From Haberlea rhodopensis (taxonomy: Eukaryota > Streptophyta > Magnoliopsida > Lamiales > Gesneriaceae): a DNA stretch of 64,000 nucleotides. The stretch covers positions 248,001 to 312,000 of the forward strand of contig CAJQUN010000444.1 in the NCBI GenBank assembly GCA_907163345.1, given 5' to 3'. Of this stretch, positions 24,360 to 35,681 are shown one piece after another; positions within the stretch are counted from its first letter, which is position 1; each line of letters begins with the position of its first letter. The notes below the pieces were generated by a model. The model was not told the origin of the DNA. It saw nothing but the letters and a program-made list of their open reading frames with translations, and searched no databases. Made by a program: the position numbers and the translations under genes.

Positions 24360-25914
24360 TCATCACCGTATAACAAAACTTAGTGATGCGTGACGTGTTG
24401 GATGGGGGAAAAAACCTTACCTTGTCATACAATATACATTTCATGGAGCTTGTGTGTCGATGGTAATTTTGACTGCGCTGCTCTTCAATGATGCAGGTCA
24501 TCCCGGAGAAGGAGAGGAAACCCACCCTGGTTGCAAAATTTAATAAACTCCATGATGATTTGACTGATGGTTTCCGCAATCTTGAGGATGAAACTAGTTC
24601 AATATGGTTCTTGTGGCTTGTATTTTTGTTTGTGCCCCATGATTTTGGTGAGTGATAAGAGGGTATCAGTCGAGAGATACTTCGTATTAAATTTATTATG
24701 ACTTGAATAGATTGTAGGTGTACAATAGTGAGACGTCTATCCAAGTAAACAATTGATATAAACAAGCAAGACTTTAAAAGTCTAAATTCTATGGCGTGCA
24801 TACGTTCGCATATTACACCGGGACAATGAAAGCTGTCTCCTAGTGAATTCGGTGGTAGATGTAGTCTCATCAATGTCAAAAGTGGTTTACTGATCGATCC
24901 CACATAAAAGCGAAACAAGGATGCGGTCCTAAAATCTAACCAAAGATAGCCCGAAATCTAAAACAACTGGATACCCAATGTTCACCAAAACTAACAAAGA
25001 AACCAAAAAACAAAGCATAGAAAAACAACTCGAACATCGACACAAAATGTAAAACTACAACCACCCGACATAAGTCCGCAGAACTAAGAACCAGTATCAA
25101 AACCCGTCCGTCAACCGCCAACAACTAATCAGACTCCAATATCCCAATGTGAAAAAGCACAGCGTCAAATTTCTTCATAAAACTTGATTGCACACATTGA
25201 TATGATATTATTTGTATTAACTATACTAATCAAAATTTTACACTGAGTTTTTTCTCAAATAACCTTCCATAAACTTCATACAAAATAATAATCGGTTTTT
25301 TGTGCCTGTGCCCATGATTGTGCCTCCCCATCGCAAACTAATAAGGTGAAAGAAAAAAAATGTCGAAATCCTTTACTTCTCCTATATGATATGATACAGC
25401 ATAATCTCAATCTTTGATATTGTCACATGCATTAGCAAAACCTTATGAAGCAGTGTCGAAATCCTGAATCCTACACAACTTTTCTTCTTCCAGTTTCCCC
25501 CATGATGTGAACTTGCCACCTCAGTCCGTTGAGTGTAGATTACAATCACAAGCCTTTGTTGAATGGTGGCTCAAGCAAAGATTTTGTTTCAGAATCGTCG
25601 TTCAATTTCAACTTTTCCAACAGGTTTCTGTGTTGTGAGTCCCATCTGGATTGTCTACTAGTCAACCCCATGCACTCATCTACAGTAAGTTCACACAATG
25701 TTTTTTTCCCAAACAGATGGTTATATATGATGAGAGTACCTAAAAGTAATGCACGGAGTGGAGAAAAATGGCTTCTACAATAATTTCAGTGTAGGACCTG
25801 ATCATCACATATACTCATTCCCCTTGGACGACCACCCTCTGCTAACTGAAAATATCTTAGCTCCATCATGGTCTGCATTTTCCTTGGACCACAATCTGCT
25901 TTCATTTTATAATG
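24360..25914. other. Intergenic stretch, nothing recognised
   Basis: A 233-residue open frame on the minus strand (24217-24918) runs across the transposon border, has no recognised domain and is probably chance. The rest has only short frames and low-complexity sequence. Confidence 0.35.
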
Positions 25915-26250
25915 GCTGTTAAACTATGGTCGGTTGCAGCTGAGTGGTGGGCCAAATCGTAGAGTCCGAATGGCCATCAAACCGTGGAAAATCAAGGCGT
26001 AACATTCTCGTCGGGTGGTGATGGAATTCACGATTTTCGCTGTTGGGGCGTGGGTCGTGAAAGAGGCCGTCCGAGGACTCTTGTTGGCCGTGGTTATCCG
26101 TTCTGGACGACAACGATCTGCAGTGATAGTTCATTGTAGTTCATTGAAGCGGGACGTGATCTCATTATCAGTCCTGTAGGAGGCGATAAACTCTGTTAAC
26201 TGGCGTTGAAGTGCTTGGAAGTCTGCCATAAAACCTGGCTCTGATACCAG
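25915..26250 (-). mobile_element. LTR retrotransposon leader and gag fragment
   Basis: On the minus strand, directly after the LTR at 26253-26733, the primer-binding site TGGTATCAGAGCCAGG (26249-26234) is complementary to the 3' end of initiator methionine tRNA. A start follows (ATGGCAGACTTCCAAGC), then degenerate gag sequence in changing frames, including RMLRLDFPRFDGH, the LDFPRF(N/D)G motif common in plant gypsy gag. The sequence ends near 25915 without protease, polymerase or a second LTR. The element is truncated and dead. Confidence 0.7.
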
Positions 26251-26252
26251 TT

Positions 26253-26733
26253 TGTTACGAGCGTAAGATTGGGTTATGGGTCGATCGTTGAGATCGTTAA
26301 TTCCAGAGAGTAAATTTATGGGTAGCAGTAGTCCTCGACCGGACTTGGAGTAATCAAGGGAAAACTTGAAATCAGTTCATTAACTAAGAGTCTTATAAAT
26401 ACATGAAACAAAAATCCTAAAACCAAATCCTAGATAACTTCTGAAATTTTAAAACCAATCCTAGATAACCATGAATAAAATCCTATCTATAAACTTGAAA
26501 GGAAATATTTAATTAACCTAATAAAATCTTGTGAAGGGATAAATGATCAATTCTTCTTGAATCTTCCATGTGTAAATCTCTTATAGATCTTGTCCTCCAA
26601 CTTCTTGCTCTATTTCCCGTGTGCATAACATTTTCAATTCTTCTTGAATCTTCCATGTGTAAATCTCTTATAGATCTTGTCCTCCAACTTCTATGGACTC
26701 CGCTCTATTTCCTGATGCTCCGTGTGCATAACA
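26253..26733 (-). mobile_element. Long terminal repeat of the truncated retrotransposon
   Basis: On the minus strand the LTR begins TGTTATGCACACGG (26733) and ends ACGCTCGTAACA (26253), followed 3 bases later by the tRNA-Met primer-binding site, so this is the 5' LTR. A TATA-like CTTATAAATACATG sits near 26390-26405. An 87-bp tandem duplication (26547-26633 and 26634-26720) affects the U3 end: both copies carry TCAATTCTTCTTGAATCTTC and GTGTGCATAACA, so a second LTR-like terminus occurs at 26630. Confidence 0.7.
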
Positions 26734-28022
26734 GCATGCTAATCTTTACATCCTTTTCCCCCTTCCTCTTCCTGTAAAGACAAGTTGTGGTTGATGTTGT
26801 CTCATCCTCAGATGAATGAGAAGGTGCATCTGCAATCAAACACATGATAAATGTTTTTATATTTCGCAATAGAACAGCGTGTTGCCCAACACAAAATAAA
26901 CTCCAATACAGAAGGGAAAAAATAAAAAATAAAAATATATTCTCGTGAAAAGGTGAAAAGGAACGCAGAAATTTCATGTGGTTTTGGTCAGATCACAAAC
27001 TTTTCAGCAGAAATGCATCAGACAGGGATAACTGTGAACTGTTTGTCTCATCATTCTCATTTTCAAAATTTCTAGGGAAAAAATGGAAAAGACTTGCAGC
27101 CTCAGACCGTCCTAGTTCAAAACACTAACAATTCATCAGATGACATGTCTTCAGTTGTGCTTCTAAATGTCATCGTTGGCCATCTCAGGAATAATTGGAA
27201 AACCAACACAAAAATAATATAATTAGAAGTAAAATCGCTCATTTTGGAGCAAAGTGGCTTGAGTTTTATTTTGTATTCTCATAAAGAGATTGAAGATAAA
27301 ACTGAGCCTGGAAAAGTATGAGTCACTGCAGCATTTCACGTCAGATTACAAACGTTCAACACAGATTCATCAGACAGGGATAACTGTAAATGATTGTTAT
27401 CATCATTCATGAATATTGCAGACTCAATAGTTCAGAATTTATAATGGAAAAAAATCATGAGGCCAAGTTACTTCTAACTCTTTGAATGATTGTAGATTTC
27501 AAAATTTACAAGCATGTGAAGCCTCAGTCCGTCCTAGTTCAAATCCAAATCATCACTATTAGTAATGTTTTCTTTCAGGATACCTATAAGGTTACATCAC
27601 TGGCTTCCTCATGATATTGGATACAAGAATTCTAAATTCTATTATGAGGCCACAAAATTTTAAACAATTCTTATAAAAAAAAAGGGATATGCTATTAGAA
27701 AAAAGTACACTTCCCACTGACTAAATCACAAGGGTAACGGAAAATTGGGTTTTGTTCACATGAACAATCCACATTATACCCTGATGTAAAGAACATAACA
27801 TGAAACCAGAACATAGGGAAAATGAAAAAAATTACAGCTCAGACCAGAACAGCTAAATAAAAAAGCAGGAAAAAGTTTGAAGGAGTCAGCAATCCAGGCA
27901 TCAGATCTTCCTATTCATTTGAGTATCACCACACCCAATGTGAATTGAGCACTACACTCTAATCGTACATCATTTGCCAATTTACGGTCATACCGTATGG
28001 GATAAAAAATATGCACACCCTA
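26734..28022. other. Intergenic stretch with a diverged duplication
   Basis: No gene recognised. Two diverged copies of a segment with CATCAGACAGGGATAACTGT and GCCTCAG(A/T)CCGTCCTAGTTCAAA lie at about 27008-27122 and 27367-27545. Confidence 0.4.
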
Positions 28023-28252
28023 CATCATTATCAGTCTATGAATCAAAGAATAGAACAGAATACAACATCAACTCATCTTCGGGCCAAATCCTACATACAC
28101 AAGCAACAAGACAATCTAGTTGAAGGGGTCCCTCTTGTTCATCACATCCGCTCCCTAAGTAACTTCAGGCCAAGATGCCTGCAACCAAAAAGGACCCACA
28201 AAAATATAAAATCTTTGAGCCAAAGCATAGAGAGGAATGGGTAGTTACCTAA
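28023..28252 (-). pseudogene. Duplicated tail of the HOTHEAD-like gene
   Basis: This segment is a close copy of 35567-35818: both carry CATCATTATCAGTCTATGAA, CATCAACTCATCTTCGGG, AGACAATCTAGTTGAAGGGG and CATAGAGAGGAATGG(G/A)TAGTTACCT. It holds the 3' flank, the short last exon (HLGLKLLRERM, stop) with its TTGGTTGCAG acceptor, and the last intron, and it stops exactly at the intron's 5' splice site. The copy lacks a 28-bp stretch of the intron (GAGCTTTCAAG region) and has scattered changes. The large catalytic exon is absent. It is a dead partial duplicate about 7.5 kb from its source, in the same orientation. Confidence 0.85.
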
Positions 28253-28469
28253 GTGAGCCGTCCCTGCATATGTCTAATAGAGTAATAGTTGGGAAATGGA
28301 AACAAGACTTCAAATCGACTAAATGATGCAAGATTTGAAATTGTGTTAAAGTAATTTCTCTGAAGTTTCTGTCATTCCAGAAACTTCAAAAACAATTACA
28401 TAACACAATTTTCAACCTTGCAGGGTTGTGAGAGACAGACACTCCTCATCAATTAGGGTGTTGGCCATC

Positions 28470-28772
28470 TTAAACAATCTGTTCGAGTCCGTACGATTTA
28501 CTGCGTCGCGGAACCCCATAGGAGGCTCCGGGCACTAAATGAAACAAATCCGGTTTGCATCTCTTGATGATGATGCAACGGGTGGCGTCCTCGATCTTCT
28601 GCACCACCCTAGCCTCGGCCTCCGCCGGGAACAGCTCCGTGCTCTCCGGAAAGCCAGATAGGAAGCGCGGCGCCACCGGTCTGAGCACTACGTAACTTAG
28701 CACGATAGAGGCGGATCTGAGTAGGGACCATAGGCTGTTGGGAAGAAATGATATGAAACAATGTTCATACAA
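28470..28772 (-). CDS. Unrecognised small open frame with GC-rich codons
   Basis: The minus strand has an open frame of about 100 codons reading SLWSLLRSASIVLSYVVLRP, then PRFLSGFPESTELFPAEAEA, RVVQKIEDATRCIIIKRCKP and DLFHLVPGASYGVP. I do not recognise the family. A hydrophobic N-terminal part and a charged remainder suggest a small membrane-associated protein. Codons are GC-rich compared with the AT-rich surroundings, which favours real coding sequence. However, the frame opens at TTG and no in-frame ATG exists. A CTATATATGG box lies at 28783-28792, and TTTCTTCCCAACAG just before SLWSLL looks like a splice acceptor, so an upstream exon may be missing. It may be a partial or decayed copy of a gene elsewhere. 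Confidence 0.4.
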   Translation of the reverse strand: MYEHCFISFLPNSLWSLLRSASIVLSYVVLRPVAPRFLSGFPESTELFPAEAEARVVQKIEDATRCIIIKRCKPDLFHLVPGASYGVPRRSKSYGLEQIV

Positions 28773-29300
28773 CCTAATTCCACGGCGCCATATATAGAGG
28801 AGGTTTATCTAGGGCTGAGCTGGAAAGACTTGATGATGGGCCCTTGTTAAAATTTCTTAATGGGCCAGGGTAAGTGTATATGAAAATAATTTTATTTTTC
28901 TAGTTGTATTTAATGTGATAAAAATACAAGTCTGTTCAACCTAGTACACTAAAAAATTATGAGTTCATTTAGGTCTACGTATAGATAGAATGATAATAAT
29001 ATCCCTTGTGTTTTAGTAAATTTGCTAAAAACTTCCATTTTCAGTTAATGAACATCCTGAAAATTATGGAATTAGTCCATTACGACCATATCATACCCAA
29101 TATGTCCGCACAATTAATCGACATCTTAAATCTGCATAGTACCTCGTTTTGACTGGACTGTCGTCGGGTATTTCACCAGTTTTTAAGATGTCTCATCACC
29201 ACCAACCAAATGATCACAACCGATGGTCTTGTAATGGCTCCTTCAACGGCAGGCAGCACAATATTGGTTCAGTTTCTACACCAGGTGTAAGAGATTCTAT
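28773..29300. other. AT-rich intergenic stretch
   Basis: No gene or bounded element was recognised apart from the TATA-like box at 28783-28792 noted with the neighbouring small frame. Confidence 0.35.
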
Positions 29301-30529
29301 CTAGATCTTTGATCAAGAATAAGAGGAGAAATAACACGTCTGGACAAAAGTCTTTATTTTATCCTAGAAATACTTATAACATTTATTACATCAGTATATC
29401 TCCTTTAGAGAGGAGACCAACTTGTTTTGTATATCATCTGATAAGGCTTGAAACGAAAATACATAAACTCGAAAACTATTACAGAAGAAATTATTACAAC
29501 ACTTCAATTTTTATTTATCATAAAACTATGGAGAATCGTCGATGTCATTAGCTTCCTGGATGAGTGGCTTATATAGGCATGAATTCGGACTTCAAATACG
29601 CATTCAAAATATTGAATAACGTTGAGCGCGCATGTGAGTACGCCTTAACTTTCACGTGGTCTGACGCATTTGTCTGAGTGCACCATAACTTTCTTTTGAG
29701 TGTTTGTACCTTTTATCTTTTTGTACCAAACTTTTCTCGTGAGTACACCATTATTGTATCTGGGTGCGTTGCACAGTAACCGCACTAACTTTAAAGGTAC
29801 ATGTTTCTCCTTTGTCGGTGAATCTTTACATTATTGGTTTTTGTGGTCCCAAAGCCCCGGGAATACGTGATCTCTTGTCAACGGGTCCTTTGTATTTTCC
29901 TGTCTCTTGTCTGTCAAGTCTGGGTCAGAATATTTTTCCCGAATTCTGGTTCTTCTGTTTCTTTCTGTTTTGGACAAATCTTCAGCAAATCATGTGGTTG
30001 TCCATGTCATGACATTCAGCAAGAATGTTCAATTGGCTGAATTCTGAAAGAACTTGAATAGGTATTTGACTTTGTCCATTTCAGTTAGATATGCCCAAAG
30101 AGCTCATGCTCGTCTGGTTGAAGCTTCATCTTATGTGATCCCCCTAACTAAAACTGGTGTAATTTTTGGTAACCCCGTTTTGATATTTTTCATGGCGTTC
30201 CCGTCTAGTAGTTTGAGCTTTATGAAATGGAATTCTTCAATAAAGCCCTTTTTTGCTGGTTCAGGAGTTGCACTGAAAAAATATAACTCCACGATATCTC
30301 ATCGGGAGAAATGTTGGTTATTTGCCCATGTCTCGTGAACTGCTTCTCTGATCCACTTTGATAATTTTGAGATTTCAAAGAAAGTTGGTGCAACAGTATA
30401 AATCGAAGCAAGATCTCTTATACTATTCATGTACATCATTTGGATGGCTTCCTACTTTCATCCAAACCCTCGGATACTTTCCAGATATATCAACAAGTGT
30501 TTTTTCTGGGTTGATACACCGTCTAGTTA
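29300..30529. other. Possible downstream part of the pararetroviral insertion
   Basis: Several open frames occur on both strands but none is recognised. Position just downstream of the RNase H remnant and similar base composition suggest this is the trailing part of the same insertion. Confidence 0.3.
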
Positions 30530-33500
30530 TTAGTTTCTCCCAAGTGCGCTCATATTCCTGCATATGAGAATAAACTTAATCGTCGTTAGTTGAACCCTAG
30601 AATTTCCAGTCATTGATCTAAGGTTCAACTCTTTATCTTTTACCCCAGAGGTGCTGGGTTGACTTGAAGATTCAAGGGGTTTCACATGGCCTTCAACATT
30701 CGCTACAGCGTGTACATCCTCAAGGAATGCATCATCTGTAGCACTCGTGATATGGGTATATGAATCCCTTGCCTCCGGGTTAGATGAGTCCGATCTCGGA
30801 ACACTCAATTTTGCACCGTTGAAGATGCGGCCTGGAGGATAGGCCCCTTCAAGACCTCGAAAAAAACATTATTGGGCCTGAAATCATGCTCGTATATGAC
30901 CAGAAACTGATTCTTGATCTGCTCGTTGAAGCTCCTGCGACTTCAACATTGAGATAAAGAGTCCCAAATTCTAGATCAAGGATCTCCAGGTTCTCCCTGA
31001 AATGCCTCAGCCTCTTGAGGGTATCGTCAGCAACATGTCCATCTCGTGTTAAGAAATAGGCAAGAACATTCTCATTTGATTTCACAATGACAATATCATA
31101 CATAATATTGGCATTCAGCTTGTCATATTAAAAATCTAGCCTTTTTGGTTTAGATTCAATTCTATTTTTAAGAAAAGACTTAACACTATAATTAACAATT
31201 TAGGGATAAATTTCTTAGCCGTAAGATAACAGCCACTTTTTGAACGCCTTTTTGACTGCAAAGAACTCATTCTCGTTGATATTCCATCAGATAACTTCAT
31301 TATCAATAAACAGACCACTACAATATCTGCATGTCACTTCTCAAGTTGATGTGGCCTTTAGTAGAATTGTTTCCACCAATGATCACTGACATCTGTGTAT
31401 AATACAAGTTCGTCCTCATCATTTGGAATTACAAGCTTCGGAAGTTGCCTGCAAACCTCTTTGAGTTGTTTAACAGCTTGTTGATGTTCTTCATTCCACT
31501 TGAACTCAGTATCATTTTTGAGTAATAGACTGAACATATTCTAATATTTTTCCAGATTGTTGATCAACATACCTTCAAAATTAACAACTCCAAGAAAACT
31601 TTGAAGATGTTTCAAATCCTTGAGATCATCAAGATATCCTTGCACTTTTTCAACAATGTGATGTGATTCTGCAAGATGATTCCAGACTCATCGATACTCG
31701 ATCTGTCTTGTAGCAATTATTGTTTCCTTTCGGAGGGCACTAATATTTCCTTGTGACAAACATCTGAAAAAATTTCCAAATGTATAAGATGTTCCTTCAT
31801 GCTCTTTGAGGCGATGAGAATATAGTCAATGTGCACGAACATGAAACTGAAATATTCCTTGAAGAGATTATTCATCTTTTTTTATATATACGGGGATCAT
31901 TTGCTAGACCAATTGTTATAACATTTCAGATATAATGTTCTTGTGGTGTGGGGAATGCTATGAACTTCTTGCTGGCTGACTCCATCTTAATCTTGTAGAA
32001 TCCAGATTTGAAATCGGACTTAGAAAGCACTTTGGCACTTTTGATACAATTCACCAAATGTTCTCTACTGAGGATATATTATCCGTCGAATTCCAAGATG
32101 TTTTTGATTCATTTGTAGTTAATCGCCAATCTTGATTTTCCTCTTTTTACTTCTCCATGGTTCCGAACAAGAAATACTGGACTACTGTATGGAGAAACTC
32201 TTGTTGAGATTTACTTAAGGTTCAAATGTTCTTAAGTATCATATGCATGTCTTTCTGATCCTCCTGGTTCTCGATGATCAGTTTGTATCTCAGAACTCAT
32301 ATTCTTTCCAGCTTTCACCTTTAAAGATGTTTTGATCTCGTTTATGTCCCACCAAGCCATAGGATCTTCATTGTAATGCCTTCGTTAGTAACAACATGGT
32401 GTCTGGATTAACTTCATCATCATCATGTTCTCTTAAAGACATAATAATTTCTTAAAAAATGTGAGATTTCTTTTGATTGGGACCTTGTTGTCGTAGCTGA
32501 AGAATTGTTTCGCCAAATTTTCGCTGATCCTTCATCTTTGGGTGTCAAAGTTTTCCTTCATCACCACACTTGCTGCGAAAAGTAATAAGGAATTTCCGGT
32601 GAAATGCCTCTCGCAGTCGTTGGATAATGATCTTATGATCACAAATGGTTGTGAACATAAGTCTCATTGTCTCGTCCTCCTGTGTGAACTGCTTGAATGT
32701 TTGTAGGAAATTGTTTCCTAGCAATATATCAGCTCATATGTCATGGAAATATATAGGTAGAGTCGTGCCTTTGTACCAGGGGTACCACCAGCTCCTCCGA
32801 TGATTATTTCCGCTTGCTTGACTCCTTCATCAATTATAAGAATCCTTTTAGAGAAGTCTCTTCCTGCAATAGCTGGTCGTTTCTCACCAACTTCTTTGGG
32901 AAAGATGTCTCGTCTGGCAGCACATATTCCAGCTCGTGAATCAATATAAATTGCAAAATATTTTGCAGGATAACTCTCTTATAACATCCTGACTGAGATG
33001 TATATGGAGAATAGACTAGTAGTCATCGGATTCTGTATCTTTTTCCGTCCACCGTGAATACCATTCCATCATGTAAGCTGTTCTACGATTCTTACTGTTG
33101 TACCTGCAATTTTTATATCAATTTCATCAATTTTAAGGTTTCTTCGATACTGTCAACTGTAGGTTGTTGCAAATAATATAAGACATTACAAGGAAATATA
33201 TTATCCTTATGAGTAATGTCGAAGATTATTTCAACTTCACGACATACCTCTAGGCATTTTAGTACTCCAGTTATTTTGAAGACATCCTGGATTTTTGAAT
33301 CCTACCTGAGACAATTTTTTTCCCCCGGGATAGTTGCTTATTAACCTATCATGGGAAATACATCCTTATGGCCTCGAGCATAAGTTTCATGCTTCTGTTC
33401 ATAACAGGATGATCATGTATCCTCATGTCGATCTCACCGATTGTCGGAGTATCAATAATATCCGGCAATATTGCTTTTGCGAAATCCCCAAAAATCCTTG

Positions 33501-34271
33501 GTACTTCTATGAATTCCTTTCTCAAGAATACCTCTGAATGATGTGTATTCGAGAGCGTATATTAGACCTTGTAGGTGATCGGGTAAGGTCTATTCCCTTC
33601 TTTTATCAAATCACATCTTTTGAAATCTTGATGAAGAGTAAGGATCTTGTTGAAATCTCGATCTCCTAAATTGTATGTTTCTCATATACATGTTAAATGC
33701 CATCTTTCATGCATACAAATTTCCTGCAACAGCTCCCAAACAAGAATCTTTGAGGTTCAAGATCCTTTTGTCAAAGATTGCCATGTTGAGTGATGAATCA
33801 ATTCCTTCTTTGAATTGCTTTGGTGATAACTCTAATGGCTCCGATATGAATCCATGAGAGTGTATGATCAACTTCTCTTTTCACCATGTTTTAATCTCCT
33901 GGTTCTCTCTATAGAGGATTAACTGCATCTCAATTTGATTTCCTTTGAATTCCATCGGGATCACAAATTCACATGTTGTAACCTTATGGATAATGTGATG
34001 TTTTCTGCTTTGCAGATCGATCATATCCAAGGCTTTTTTCATTGCTCCAATTGTAAATTCTTCATACATTTGAAGCTTTGGCTCTTCTTTCATAATCCTC
34101 ATAAAGATTTTTATGAGAAACTGTGGTATTAGAGAAAAACCTTGACGGCTGTTCTATGGTCATGTGTTGAAGGAATTCTCCTTCAGTCTGATTCTGAACT
34201 TTAATTTTCAGAATAGATCTCTTCTTTATAGATGCTTTCATCTGAGAGAATGTCCTCAAATTTATATACAT
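30530..34271 (-). mobile_element. Degenerate endogenous pararetrovirus (Caulimoviridae-like)
   Basis: On the minus strand, fragments follow the order of a caulimovirid polyprotein: movement-protein-like sequence at about 34271-33880 (two short open frames), aspartic protease at about 33000-32750, reverse transcriptase at about 32170-31650, and RNase H at about 31420-30960. Short anchors are the RT motif FLVRN, the RNase H opener LYTDVSDHWW and the DFLTR-like YFLTRDG. Breaks are many: stops and frame changes every 50-100 codons, the protease DSG box reads DSRA, the RT YxDD box reads HIDY, and the capsid/zinc-finger part between movement protein and protease is too short. Movement-protein similarity separates it from Ty3/gypsy elements; the genus (petuvirus or florendovirus type) is a guess. 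Flanks at 29300-30530 and 34272-34790 may also be viral but show no clear domain. Ancient, inactive insertion. Confidence 0.72.
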
Positions 34272-34789
34272 GCATGAATCTTGGAAATAAAAAGCATCTT
34301 CGAACTCTTGATATGCTCGAATTATTTCATTCCTCTTTTTTTGTTCTCATGACAATCAGAGATATATCCCCTTGCTCCGAACATTCAGCAGTTATAATCT
34401 ATGAAACTTTCATTTGTTCATGTACGTCTGAGAGTTCTATTTGTTGGTGTTCTGCTAGTACTTGATTGATTAGAACTTGTTGACGAGGTTCTACTCCTAT
34501 TTGGTCATGGTCTTTGCGCTGATATATACTTCAGGCTTTCTATTTTGAACAGAACTTTCTAGGTCTCCATGAAGACCTAACTTTTCTCGAACCACTTCTT
34601 CGGGATGATTTATGTGCTTCTTCATCTTACACCTTTGGGGGTGAGTTCCCAGACAATTTTGGCTGAACCTTCCAAGCTCATATTAAGGAGTAACATAAAA
34701 CCTTCTTTGTTGAGATCAAGCGTTCATGTTGCGATTCTCATGGCAGACGCCCACTCATCGATGTATATACTCAAATATATATCAAACGA

Positions 34790-35070
34790 TTAAGATATAT
34801 TTGTTCTAGTCGGTTCAGGTCGAACTCGCGCATCAACAACCGATTAAGCTATATTTTCCTAATTGGTTAAGGTTAAACCCGCGCATTAACAAAAAAAAAA
34901 TTTAGCCAACCGAGTCGATTAATGCCAAATACGTGCATCAACAACCGATATAAGTAAAAAAAATTAGTCGGTTCAGGTCAAACCCGCACATCAACAAAAA
35001 AAAATTTATTTAACAAAAAAAAGTCACTATTCATTATAATATTAATGAATAATGAGACCTTAGCCTTTTA
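34790..35070 (-). repeat. Inverted relative of the 20.8-21.3 kb Helitron repeat
   Basis: Three to four diverged copies of a unit of about 60 bp occur here, with phrases GTCGGTTCAGGTC(G/A)AA(C/A)(T/C)C, CGC(G/A)CATCAACA and ACCGATTAAG. Their reverse complements match the repeats at 20828-21060 (TGTTGATGC..GGTTTGAC, CTTAATCGATTGTTAATGCG). Both blocks also share ATTCATTA(TA)A/AATGAATA sequence at one edge. No CTAG hairpin end is visible, so this is a truncated relative. Confidence 0.5.
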
Positions 35071-35566
35071 TTATATAGGTACAATTTGCAAAAAAAATAT
35101 GCCTTGAGTTTGACATGGGAAATCATGTTTGGTACACGGTCGAGAGCTTAAGTTGCATCTGGATTGAAAGATTTCACTCCAACAATATATTTGAAATTTT
35201 TGTACAGTTAAAAATGTCTTAAAATTGAAGATTGTGGATTTGGAATCTATGATTTCAAAATTAGCACAATAATTTTAATGAATTTGCATTAAGGATTTGA
35301 AATCTAAATAATACATCGAAATTCTTCCATTTAAATGAAACTATAAAAAAATTGAAGGCATGAAGATATGATTGGCACAATGAAGAATGATGTTATCGAT
35401 AACTTCTCCTCCACTCCTGCAGCAGCATGATTTGATCGACCAAAAATACTTACTCTTTAAAGCTGTTATCGATAAGTTGTGAGATCCATAAACTTGATGT
35501 GAAAAAGGACTACATATATTTCATTATTAACCAAGAAACCTCTTTCCAATATAACATTGTTATGTT
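35071..35566. other. Intergenic stretch 3' of the HOTHEAD-like gene
   Basis: No coding sequence, repeat or element recognised. Confidence 0.4.
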
Positions 35567-35681
35567 CATCATTATCAGTCTATGAATCAAAGAATAGAAC
35601 ACAATACAACATCAACTCATCTTCGGGTAAAATCCTACATACACAAGCAACAAGACAATCTAGTTGAAGGGGTCCTCTTGT

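Noticed and set aside
24217..24918. 233-codon open frame, minus strand
   Set aside because: Crosses the PIF element border, includes translated GC-rich repeat, and has no recognised domain.
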